This document shows positions 7,697 to 16,400 of a stretch of DNA of 64,000 nt, piece by piece. The stretch is from the NCBI GenBank assembly GCA_016790635.1, contig JAEUOR010000059.1:1-64000 (forward strand), in the 5' to 3' direction. A program made the position numbers and the translations under genes. Position 1 is the first letter of the stretch; every line of letters begins with the position of its first letter. The DNA comes from Burkholderiales bacterium. Its GTDB lineage: Bacteria; Pseudomonadota; Gammaproteobacteria; Burkholderiales; JAEUOS01. The notes beneath the pieces were generated by a model. That model searched no databases, was not told the DNA's origin, and worked only from the letters and a program-made list of their open reading frames with translations.

Positions 7697-8944
7697 ATGC
7701 CCAGCGCCTACATCATCGGCAGTGCCTGCACCGCGTTCGGGCGCATGCCCGACAAGACCTTCAAGGACCTGGCGCGCGAGGTCTTCGATGCCGTGCTCGC
7801 CGACAGCGGTCTTGGTGAAGCCGCGGGCATCGAATCGGCCTGGTTTGCCAATTGCGGCATGCAGACCTGGGGCCAGGACAACATTCGCGGTCAGGTGTGC
7901 TTCACTCCCCTTGTCAGGGACGGCAGCTTTCCCGAGCGCGTGCCCATGACCAACGTCGAGGGCGGTTGTGCCTCGGCCTCGCTGGCCCTGCAGGGCGCCT
8001 GGAAGGACGTCCTTTCCGGCAGCTGCGAAGTGTCCCTGGCGGTCGGGATAGAGAAGACCTATCACCCGGGCGATGCAGAAAAGAGCTTTCGCCTCATGGC
8101 CGGCGCCATCGATCATTTCGACGAAGCCGATTGGCATGACTACTACGCCGCCGCCGGCGCGCAGGTAGGCAAGCCCTTCGCCGCCGGCGGCTCGAGGTCG
8201 CTCTTCATGGACACGTACGCGATGCAGGCACTGTGGCACATGAAGACCTTCGGCACGACCCAGGAGCAGATCGCCATCGCCGCGGCCAAGGCGCACAACT
8301 TCGGAGCTGCCAATCCCAAGGCGCAATACCGGTTCACGCAGACGGTCGCGCAGGTGCTCGCCGACAAACCGGTCAGCCATCCATTGACGCGCGCGATGTG
8401 CTCGCCCATCGGCGACGGTGCCGCGGCGGCCGTCGTCGTCAGCGAGGCAGTGTTGAAGACCCTGCCCGCCACGGCGCGCGCGCGCGCGGTGCGCATCGCC
8501 GGGGCCGCGCTCTCCGGCGGGAAATACCGCCGTTTCGACGAGCCCGGATTGAGCCAGGCAGCAGCGAAGCGCGCGTACGCGACTTCAGGCTACGGCCCGC
8601 GCGACATCGACGTCGCCGAAGTGCACGACGCCACTTCGTTTTCCGAAATCTATCAACCGGAAATGCTAGGGTTTTGCGGGGTGGGGGAAGGAGGCGCATT
8701 CGTCGCCTCTGGCGCTTCGGCCCTGGGAGGCGAGGTTCCGATCAACACCTCGGGCGGCCTGGTCTCCAAGGGTCATCCCGTCGGCGCCACCGGCCTGTCG
8801 ATGATCTACGAGCTCGTCACGCAACTGCGTGGAGAGGCAGGTGACCGCCAGGTGCAGGGAGCCACGGTTGCACTGGCCGAAAACGGTGGCGGCGTCATCG
8901 GCTTTGACGAGGCGGTCTGCTCGGTGGTGATCCTGGAAAAGTGA
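7697..8944 (+). CDS. Thiolase family protein (SCP-x / lipid-transfer type acyl-CoA thiolase)
   Basis: The 415-residue protein has the thiolase fold with the nucleophilic cysteine in VEGGCASASLALQ, the second-domain HDATSF motif and GGLVSKGHPVGATG, which carries a catalytic histidine. The last region keeps NGGGVIG. This set fits the SCP-x-like thiolases of sterol, aromatic or branched acyl-CoA breakdown rather than the PhaA/FadA type. No DUF35 OB-fold partner gene, common next to such thiolases, is adjacent. The substrate cannot be called from sequence. Confidence 0.88.
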   Translation: MPSAYIIGSACTAFGRMPDKTFKDLAREVFDAVLADSGLGEAAGIESAWFANCGMQTWGQDNIRGQVCFTPLVRDGSFPERVPMTNVEGGCASASLALQGAWKDVLSGSCEVSLAVGIEKTYHPGDAEKSFRLMAGAIDHFDEADWHDYYAAAGAQVGKPFAAGGSRSLFMDTYAMQALWHMKTFGTTQEQIAIAAAKAHNFGAANPKAQYRFTQTVAQVLADKPVSHPLTRAMCSPIGDGAAAAVVVSEAVLKTLPATARARAVRIAGAALSGGKYRRFDEPGLSQAAAKRAYATSGYGPRDIDVAEVHDATSFSEIYQPEMLGFCGVGEGGAFVASGASALGGEVPINTSGGLVSKGHPVGATGLSMIYELVTQLRGEAGDRQVQGATVALAENGGGVIGFDEAVCSVVILEK

Positions 8945-8978
8945 GCTTGGCCCAAAGACGGCCAGGCCCGCTTTTCTA

Positions 8979-8999
8979 AAATGGGGTCTGACCCCATTT
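8979..8999. repeat. Perfect 21-base palindrome (REP/RAYT-like)
   Basis: AAATGGGGTC and GACCCCATTT form perfect arms around a single T. A second CCCCATTTG follows immediately (9001-9009), giving a short direct repeat. I recall near-identical GGGGTC(A/T)GACCCC palindromes scattered in many proteobacterial genomes near REP-associated transposases; that link is from memory. It sits between the convergent thiolase and proline-rich genes and could also act as a terminator. Confidence 0.6.
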
Positions 9000-9065
9000 G
9001 CCCCATTTGCCGATCTGCCTACTTTCCTGCCCCGCAAAGCCCCGGCGGCAGGTATTGGAGCCGGG

Positions 9066-9416
9066 TCAGCGCGTGGAATTGCGCCCGTCAGGCGGTGGTG
9101 GCGGGGGGCTGCTCGATGGGCGCGGTGCGACACCAGACCCGCTGCTTGGACCCGCGGTTGGCGCCGGCTTGGGCGCGGCGACGCCGCCCTCCGGACGCGG
9201 CCGCAGATGCGGCACCGTGCCGTAACCGTCATCACCGGACTGCTGCGCCAGATACACCATGGGCGCGACATGCATGGCCGGCAGCGCCGGAAGCGTTGCG
9301 GCGCTGACCGGCAGCGCCAAGGTCGCCAGCCCGGCTCGCGCCAGCAATAGCGCCAACGGCGCAAGCCTCACCCGGCGCGCGGTCTGGGTCGAAGCCGGCA
9401 GGGTCTTCATGGACAT
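9066..9416 (-). CDS. Small exported proline-rich protein, unknown function
   Basis: The 116-residue product has a cationic start and a hydrophobic stretch with a plausible signal-peptide cleavage after LPVSAA. A low-complexity tail rich in Pro, Ser and Gly, including six consecutive prolines, follows. GGGAG lies 7 bases before the ATG at 9416, which supports translation. No domain is recognised. Low-complexity GC-rich sequence can give spurious frames, so the signal peptide and the ribosome site are the main support. Confidence 0.55.
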   Translation of the reverse strand: MSMKTLPASTQTARRVRLAPLALLLARAGLATLALPVSAATLPALPAMHVAPMVYLAQQSGDDGYGTVPHLRPRPEGGVAAPKPAPTAGPSSGSGVAPRPSSSPPPPPPDGRNSTR

Positions 9417-9446
9417 GGCGAGTCTCCCAAAAACGTTGAACCCATC

Positions 9447-10655
9447 CTAGCGGGCGTCCCGCCGGGCCGCAAGCGCGCAAATCCGATCGGCACTTTCGGC
9501 CAGCCAGGCGGTCAGTTGCCCAGGCGTCCTTTGGTGGGCCTGCGCGAAGGCCCAAGCCTTGCGTGCCGGCCCCGCATCGGCAAGACTGCGCAACAGCCCC
9601 TTGCGTACCTGCCCCTCCACCGCCTCCGGATGAATCCAAATGCCCGCGCCGAGCGCGGCAACGTTGCGCGCGGTCAGTAACTGCTCGTACGAGCCGGGCA
9701 ACAGGAAAAGCGGCCGGCCAGCCAAGAGGGACTGGCAGACCAGCCCGTGACCGGCGTGGCAGACAACGAGGCTCGTAGCCCTGATCGCGGCGTCGACCTC
9801 CAACGGCAGAAGGCGCCAGTCAAGGTGCCCGGCGCCGTCCGGCGCGGGTGCTCCGCCAGCATAGACGGTGACGGGCACCTTGAGTCCGGCCAGGGCCCTT
9901 GCGACAGCATGGAACTGCGGGTGCTTGGGCTTCAGATAAGCGAACACGGCAGGCCGGGCAACGCCATCCCGGTCGATCGCCAGCGTCGTGGGGCCATCCG
10001 CCGTCGCGGCAACCGGCACGCCTGCGTACCCGCAGGTCCGCGCGGCGCCTGGGTAGTGGTCGAGTTCGGGGTAGGAGAGGAGGAACGTCAGGTCTACATC
10101 CTGCAGCGCATCCAGACTCGGCAAGAGCGGGCTTGTGTGCGAGCGCTGCACGCGATGGATCGTCGCAAGTACCCGCTCCGCCGCGGCCGCATGACGCGCC
10201 GTATCGACCTTTTCCTCCTGCCCGAAGGCGAGTGATCCGACGGGTGGAATGGTGAAACCGTCGCCGATCTGCACCGCCGGCAACCCGGCGATGCGCGCGG
10301 AAAGAAGCGCCGTTGGCGCATGATCGGCCAGCACGAGATCGGCCTTGGTTAGATTCAGCGCCGACTGCCAGCCCTGCACGAGAGCCTCGAGAGTCGAAGG
10401 GTTGCCATAACCTGCCGCAAGCAGCAGTTCGGCATACGAACGCTGCTCCATGCCAGCCGCGAGCGGCCCGTGGCGCAGGACCGGCGCCTGCAACAGTGCA
10501 TGTTGAGCGATGGGCAATCGCGCCGCCGCGAGCGGCAGGTCAGCCATGATCGCGGTAACGCGGGCGCCGCGCCGCGCGAGCTCGTCGGCCCATGGCGCCA
10601 GCCGGTCGACGTGCCCCATGCCGCCGCCCAGTTCCCACGCCAGTGCGATGCGCAT
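9447..10655 (-). CDS. GT-B fold glycosyltransferase (GT1/MurG-like)
   Basis: The 402-residue protein starts MRIALAWELGGGMGH, the glycine-rich acceptor-side loop of GT-B enzymes. The C-terminal donor-side region VVCHAGHGLVCQSLLAGRP, followed by PGSYEQLLTARN, resembles the nucleotide-sugar site of the GT1/GT28 families. The sugar and acceptor are unknown. The ATG at 10655 is supported by AGGA upstream and by the start of the fold. It is divergent from the minor pilin operon; a role in pilin or surface glycosylation is possible but rests only on position. Confidence 0.78.
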   Translation of the reverse strand: MRIALAWELGGGMGHVDRLAPWADELARRGARVTAIMADLPLAAARLPIAQHALLQAPVLRHGPLAAGMEQRSYAELLLAAGYGNPSTLEALVQGWQSALNLTKADLVLADHAPTALLSARIAGLPAVQIGDGFTIPPVGSLAFGQEEKVDTARHAAAAERVLATIHRVQRSHTSPLLPSLDALQDVDLTFLLSYPELDHYPGAARTCGYAGVPVAATADGPTTLAIDRDGVARPAVFAYLKPKHPQFHAVARALAGLKVPVTVYAGGAPAPDGAGHLDWRLLPLEVDAAIRATSLVVCHAGHGLVCQSLLAGRPLFLLPGSYEQLLTARNVAALGAGIWIHPEAVEGQVRKGLLRSLADAGPARKAWAFAQAHQRTPGQLTAWLAESADRICALAARRDAR

Positions 10656-10718
10656 CCGTTTCCTTGACCGAATCCCTGTCCGTCTGTCGGCGACGATCAG
10701 CCGTCCATCCTCAAGAAC

Positions 10719-10746
10719 TTGCTTGCATTCTGCCGCCGGGTATCTT
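10719..10746 (+). promoter_or_regulatory. Candidate promoter of the minor pilin operon
   Basis: TTGCTT (10719-10724) and TATCTT (10741-10746) are separated by 16 bases and lie about 70 bases before the fimT start. It is the best sigma-70 match seen in this gap. Confidence 0.35.
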
Positions 10747-10817
10747 AGCAAGGCGTCAAGAGGCCACAACGCTTGTCGCCAACCGCACATTGCCTACTTG
10801 GCGCAGCCGGACCGAAC

Positions 10818-11381
10818 ATGCCCCATGCCCTCAAACGATCAGCCCGCGGCTTCACGATCATCGAACTCCTGATCGTGATCGTCGTGATCGGCGTGCTGTT
10901 GACGATCGCGGCGCCGCAATTGCGCCAGATGATCATCTCCAATCAGGTGCGCAGCGTGACTGCGGACCTGGTCAACGACCTGGCGGTGGCGCGCAGCGAA
11001 GCCGGCAAACTGGGCCAGCGGGTGGTGCTGTGCCCCACCACCACCCAGAACCAGGCGCTCAACAGCATTGTCTGCGCCGCCAGCAACAACTGGTCGACCG
11101 GCTGGATCGCCTTTGTTGACAGCACCACCGTCGACAACCAGCGCACCACTTCCGGAACGCCGGAGACCATCGTGCGCATCAAGGAGGGCCTGCCTGCCAG
11201 TGTCAGCTTTCGCACTACGGGCGCCCCCAATTTCGTGAGCTTTCGCGCCATTGGCGTAATGAATGCGGCAGCCAGCTTTACCGTCTGCCCGACCGATGCA
11301 GGCTATTACCACCTCGCGCGTACCGTCACGGTCACTGCCCTGGGCAAGGTACAGTCGGCCGCCGGAGGTAGCTGCCCATGA
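10818..11381 (+). CDS. fimT: Type IV minor pilin, FimT/GspH family
   Basis: The 187-residue prepilin has the prepilin peptidase site G11-F12 followed by TIIELLIVIVVIGVLLTIAAP, with the conserved Glu16 at +5 of the mature protein. It is the first gene of a set whose members overlap by four bases. FimT/FimU minor pilins prime pilus assembly, and FimT proteins of some naturally competent bacteria bind DNA. The ATG at 10818 gives a short leader of 11 residues, typical of type IV prepilins. Confidence 0.9.
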   Translation: MPHALKRSARGFTIIELLIVIVVIGVLLTIAAPQLRQMIISNQVRSVTADLVNDLAVARSEAGKLGQRVVLCPTTTQNQALNSIVCAASNNWSTGWIAFVDSTTVDNQRTTSGTPETIVRIKEGLPASVSFRTTGAPNFVSFRAIGVMNAAASFTVCPTDAGYYHLARTVTVTALGKVQSAAGGSCP

Positions 11382-11971
11382 AACGCATGCCGCTTCACAG
11401 CACACCCGCCACCGGCTTCACCTTGGTCGAGGTGATGGTCGCCATCGTGATCCTCTCCTTCGGTCTCCTTGGCGTGGCCGGACTCATGGTTCTGGGCATC
11501 CAGAACACCTACAGTTCACAGCAACGCTCAACGGCAACCCAACTCGCCTACGACATGGTTGACCGCATGCGCTCCAACCAGGCGGGAGTCGCGCTCGATA
11601 CCTTGGGGACAGCCACCAACGGCTACAACCGCCCGTCCAACGACGTGTCCGCTGACCCGCTGTACACGACGCAAGCCGCCGGTTGCCTCAACACCTCTGG
11701 CGCCGCTACCGGATCCTGCACTGCCGCAGAACTGGCCAGTCAGGATGCTTTCGAGTGGCAGCAGGCAATCCGCACACGCCTGGGCAATGGGGTCGGCATC
11801 GTCTGCCGCGACACCTCGAACAACGACGGCTCGTACAACGGCACGACCATCACCCATGGGTGCAGCCAGAACGGCCACATGTACGCAGTCAAGATCTACT
11901 GGCGCGACGACCGTTCTTCGAGCAATACCAGCAATACCTTCCAGGTCTTCGTCACGAGGTTCCTGCCATGA
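11378..11971 (+). CDS. pilV: Type IV minor pilin PilV
   Basis: The 197-residue prepilin has a cleavage site at G13-F14 and Glu18, then a hydrophobic helix (VMVAIVILSFGLLGVAGLM). This helix, with the following NTYSSQQRSTATQLAYDM region, is characteristic of PilV. Four cysteines in the C-terminal domain could form disulphides. It overlaps fimT and pilW by four bases each. PilV works with PilW, PilX and PilY1 in the priming complex at the pilus tip. Confidence 0.92.
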   Translation: MKRMPLHSTPATGFTLVEVMVAIVILSFGLLGVAGLMVLGIQNTYSSQQRSTATQLAYDMVDRMRSNQAGVALDTLGTATNGYNRPSNDVSADPLYTTQAAGCLNTSGAATGSCTAAELASQDAFEWQQAIRTRLGNGVGIVCRDTSNNDGSYNGTTITHGCSQNGHMYAVKIYWRDDRSSSNTSNTFQVFVTRFLP

Positions 11972-12759
11972 GCGGCCATACCGGTCTGGTGCGCCGCATG
12001 CGGCGCGGCTTCACCATCGTCGAGTTCCTGGTCGCCGTGGCGATCGGCCTGGTCGTGTCCCTGGTCATCGGCCAGATCTTCATCGGCTCGCGCGAGAGCT
12101 TCAGTAGCCAGGAGGACCTGGCCCGCGTCCAGGAGGCCATGCGCAACGCTTCGACCATGCTGGCCCGTTCGGTGCGTCTGGCCGGCTTCCGCAATCATGC
12201 CGGGGTAGACCCCAACGAAGTCTTCACGGCCGTCACCGGACTGGCTGTCGAGGGCGTCGATAACGTATCAGCCTCGGGGTTCGTTACCGGCTCGGACACC
12301 ATCACCGTCCGCTTCCAGGGCATGGGCGTGCCGGCCGGCGCCGCCGATGGAACGGTCGTCGATTGCATCGGCCAGAACATCCCCTTCGGCACCATCTCGT
12401 CGAATCGTTTCGCGATTCGCACCAGCGGGACGTCATCGGGACTTTTTTGCTCGACCGACAACGGCGCGACCTGGAACGAACTGATTTCCGACGTGCAGAA
12501 CATGCAGATCATGTACGGCGTGGACAACGACAACGATGGCACGGCCAACCACTTCGTGCGCATCAACGACGTCGCCGATCCTAACCAGATCGTGAGTGTG
12601 CGCGTGTGGATGCTGGTGCGTTCACCTACCCAGACCGCCAATGCTGTCGATTCGACGACCACCTACACGCTGGCGGGCAATGCCTACGGACCGTACACCG
12701 ACCGCTTCGTGCGGCGGGTCTTCTATACCACGATCAACCTGAGGAATCGCGTGCCATGA
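11968..12759 (+). CDS. pilW: Type IV minor pilin PilW
   Basis: The 263-residue prepilin has cleavage site G14-F15 and Glu19, followed by a hydrophobic helix. The N-terminal SRESFSSQEDLARVQEAMRN region is typical of PilW. Within the globular domain VDNDNDGT resembles an EF-hand-like calcium loop. The start is fixed by the ATGA overlap with pilV. It belongs to the tip-priming subcomplex with PilV, PilX and PilY1. Confidence 0.92.
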   Translation: MSGHTGLVRRMRRGFTIVEFLVAVAIGLVVSLVIGQIFIGSRESFSSQEDLARVQEAMRNASTMLARSVRLAGFRNHAGVDPNEVFTAVTGLAVEGVDNVSASGFVTGSDTITVRFQGMGVPAGAADGTVVDCIGQNIPFGTISSNRFAIRTSGTSSGLFCSTDNGATWNELISDVQNMQIMYGVDNDNDGTANHFVRINDVADPNQIVSVRVWMLVRSPTQTANAVDSTTTYTLAGNAYGPYTDRFVRRVFYTTINLRNRVP

Positions 12760-13415
12760 ATGCGAGGCCGAACATGCGCCGGCAGCCGGCTGGGCGCCAG
12801 CAAGGTGCGGTGCTGGTCGTCGCGCTGCTGTTCCTGCTCATCATCACCATGCTGGGCGTCACGACCATGCAGTCGACTTCATCCGAGGAACGCATGGCCG
12901 GCAATGTGCGCGACTGGACCAACGCCTTGCACGCCGCCGAAGCGGCGCTGCGCGACGCGCGCAACGATATCAAGGGCAACTGCACGCCGGGCGCGGCGAC
13001 CTGCACCCAGCGCGCCCCATTGGTAAGCGGCGCGACCGGCTTCGGCAATGCGTCGGCGGCCGCAGGCACCTGTTCAACGACCGGCCTGTGCATGCCGCAA
13101 GCCGCGGTCGCAGTCAGCGGGCAGCCGTCGGTCTACCCACAACTCGATCTCGCCAACTGGACGGCCACCGGCGGGACGGCGCTCAATCCGGTGACCATTG
13201 GCACCTACACGCAGCCCGGCGGAGCAACGACCAACCCGTTTCCGCGCGCCGGGCGCCAGCCCCAGTACATCGTCGAGGCCGTCTGCACGCCGGTTGCCGG
13301 CGGCTCGCTGGGCGGGACAGGTTGTCCCAACTATCTGTATCGCGTCACCGCGCGTGGCTTCGGCGGCAACGTCAACACCCAGGTGACCTTGCAAGCGGTC
13401 ATCGCTGCCGACTGA
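12756..13415 (+). CDS. pilX: Type IV minor pilin PilX
   Basis: The 219-residue protein starts with a basic leader and RQQG followed by AVLVVALLFLLIITMLGV, the non-canonical PilX start that lacks the phenylalanine and glutamate of other pilins. EERMAGN-RDWTNALHAAEAALRDA follows and is diagnostic of PilX. The start overlaps pilW by four bases. A 30-base gap with a good ribosome site separates it from pilY1. Confidence 0.9.
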   Translation: MNARPNMRRQPAGRQQGAVLVVALLFLLIITMLGVTTMQSTSSEERMAGNVRDWTNALHAAEAALRDARNDIKGNCTPGAATCTQRAPLVSGATGFGNASAAAGTCSTTGLCMPQAAVAVSGQPSVYPQLDLANWTATGGTALNPVTIGTYTQPGGATTNPFPRAGRQPQYIVEAVCTPVAGGSLGGTGCPNYLYRVTARGFGGNVNTQVTLQAVIAAD

Positions 13416-13445
13416 TCGCAGCAACCGTATTTCCGGAGAAGATTC

Positions 13446-16400
13446 ATGCATCCCTTTTTCACCCGCCCGTCAGTCCGCCGCGCCGTCGTCGCGGTGGTGA
13501 CCACAACCCTGCTTTCCCAGCCGGCCACGGTGTGGGGGCAGGCTGCCATGCTGAGCCTGGTCAATACCCCGCTCTTCGTCGCGCCGCCGATCGCCCCGCT
13601 GGTCATGCTCGACATCTCCAAGGACCAGCAGCTCTACAAGAAGGCCTACAACGACTATTCCGACCTGGACGGCGACGGCCAGCTCGAGACCAGCTACAAG
13701 CACAGCATCGACTACTACGGCTATTTCGACGCCTACAAGTGCTACGACTACGGCACGACCGCGATACTCCCCGGCTTCAACTATTTCATTCCGGATTCAT
13801 ACACCACGGACAAGTACTGCGACGGCACCAAGTGGAGCGGCAATTTCCTCAACTGGATGACCATGTCGCGCATCGATGCGGTGCGCAAACTCCTGTTCGG
13901 CGGCATGCGCCGTATCGATCTGCAGACCGGGCCCGGCGGCTACGGCGCCACGACGATGCTGGAGCGTTCCCACATCCCCACCGACGCGCACGCCTGGGCC
14001 AAGTGGTACGGCGGCACCGACCTGCCGCGCCTGACGCCGTTCAACGTGACGGTCGCGCCGACCAATCCGGACCGTCAGGCGCCCTTCACCACCACCACGG
14101 CAGTCGACGTCAATGCCGTGGGCGTGGTGCGCTTCGACAACGTCCCGGCGGCCTTCCTCGACACCCTGGCCTACGGTGACCAGATCGTCGGTACGACCAC
14201 GGCCGTGGCAGGCGGCCCTTTCACCAAGACCGGGCGCCTGGTCAACAAGGGCAAGGCAGCCGCCGGGTCGGCCACCGGTTTCCTGGAGATCCAGATCGAC
14301 GTCGGCGGCAATTTCATCACGATCGACTATGGCGTCATCCCGCCGACCGGAACCCTCGACCCTCCTGCAGCGCCCCCCCCGGCCGGCACCACGACGACCG
14401 GCTGGGAGTTGATCAACCTGTCCAGCACGGGAGCATCGTTCTGCAACGTCACGCCGCGGGACGGCGGCAATCAGTATTCCCACACCAACACCTTCACGCC
14501 ACGCATGCGGATGGTACGCGGCAACTTTGAGCTGTGGGCTTCCAATGAGCGGCGCCAGTGCGGCTGGTACGACGAGTTCAACAACCTGCAGGGCGGATTC
14601 GGACTCAATCGCAGCAGCAACGGCAATCAGGCCGGGCTTTCCGGGCTCAATGCCAGCGCCGAGAATCCTCCGCGCAATGCCTACACGATCAACAATTCGA
14701 ACGTGCCGTCCAGGGCCATCGGCTCCGGCATCGATTCGGGCGAATTTCGCGTCATGGTGGTGGCCTGCCACAATGCCTTCACCCCCGCGCCGATCGGCCA
14801 GCCGACCACGGAGAAGTGCAAGCAGTATGACCAGTTGGGCTTCTACAAGCCCATCGGTCTCTTGCAGGTATATGGCGACGACAACCGCATCAACTTCGGC
14901 CTGATGACAGGCAGTTACTCGCGCAACATCTCCGGCGGGGTGCTGCGCAAGAACACCACGAGCATGAACGACGAGATCGACGCCAGCGGCCGCTTCGTCG
15001 CCTCCCCTCCCAACGGCAGCATCGTGCGCACCCTGTCGCGCCTGCGCATGTATGGCTACGACTACAACGACGGTACCTATATCGGCGTGGACGGCAACTG
15101 CACGTACCAGCTCACCTCGACCGACCTGACCGACGGGCGCTGCCGGACCTGGGGCAACCCGATGTCGGAGATCTACGCCGAGTCCTTGCGCTATTTCGCC
15201 GGCGCCACCGCGCCCACCGCGGGGTTCAACACCGACGACTCGGGCCTGATCTCCGGGTTGACCACTGCAACCTGGCCCAACCCCAACAACGTGCTGACGA
15301 ACGCCAATTACTGCGCGCCGCTCAATATTCTGGTCTTCAATTCGAGCGTCAGTTCCAAGGACCATGACCAGGTGCCCAATCCCTTCGGCGGCGCAATCCC
15401 GGGTTTCAGTGCGGCCACTGCGACGACCGCGGTCGGCAATGCGGAAGGTCTGGGATCGGGCACCTATTTCATCGGCAACGACGGGGTCACCAACGACAGC
15501 TTGTGTGGCGCCAAGTCCGGAGGGGCAGGTGGCTTTGCGCTGGGCAACGTGCAAGGTATCTGCCCGGAGGCACCATCACTGAACGGTACCTACCTCATGG
15601 CAGGGCTCGCCCATGCCGCGCGTACCAATCGCATACGCAGCGACCTCACGGTGCCCGCCACGGACAAGACCTCGCTCAAGGTGTCGACCTACGGTATTTC
15701 ACTGGCAACCAACGTGCCACGCATCGAGATCCCTGTGCCCGGCGGCGCCGCCGGGCAGAAGGTCATCATCCAGCCGGTGTATCGCCTGACGCTTGGCGGC
15801 GGCCGCGTCGGGTCGGGCGCCATCGTCGACGTCAAGATCGTGCGCATGACAGCCACCTCCGGTCGCATGTATGTCAACTGGGAGGATAGTGAACAAGGCG
15901 GCGACTACGATCAGGACGTGTGGGGCGTGATCGATTGGCAGATTTCGGCTGGAACCATCAACGTCGCCACCAACGTCATCTCGGCGGCCACTGCCAATCC
16001 GCAAGGCTTCGGTTATGTGATCAGTGGCACCACTGCCGACGGGCCGCATTTTCACTCCGGCATCTATAACTTCAATTTCAACGACCCGACCAACCCGGTG
16101 GTGCGCGGCGGCACCGCGTCCGCCCCGGGCGCCGTGCTGGGTGGGGGCGGTACGGCAGGCACGTTCATCAACGCCACTGGCGGGTGCCTGAACTGCACGG
16201 CCGCCAACCCGACCACCGTGGTGACCTACACGATCTCGGCGGCTGGCTCCGGCAGAGCCCTGCAGGACCCCCTTTGGTTCGCCTCCAAGTACGGCGGTTT
16301 CAAGGACAGCGGCAACCTCCCGCCGGCATCCACGCCTCTGCCTGACGTGCAGTCCGAATGGGACAGCTTCAATAACGCAACCGGCGCGCTGGGGCCGGAC

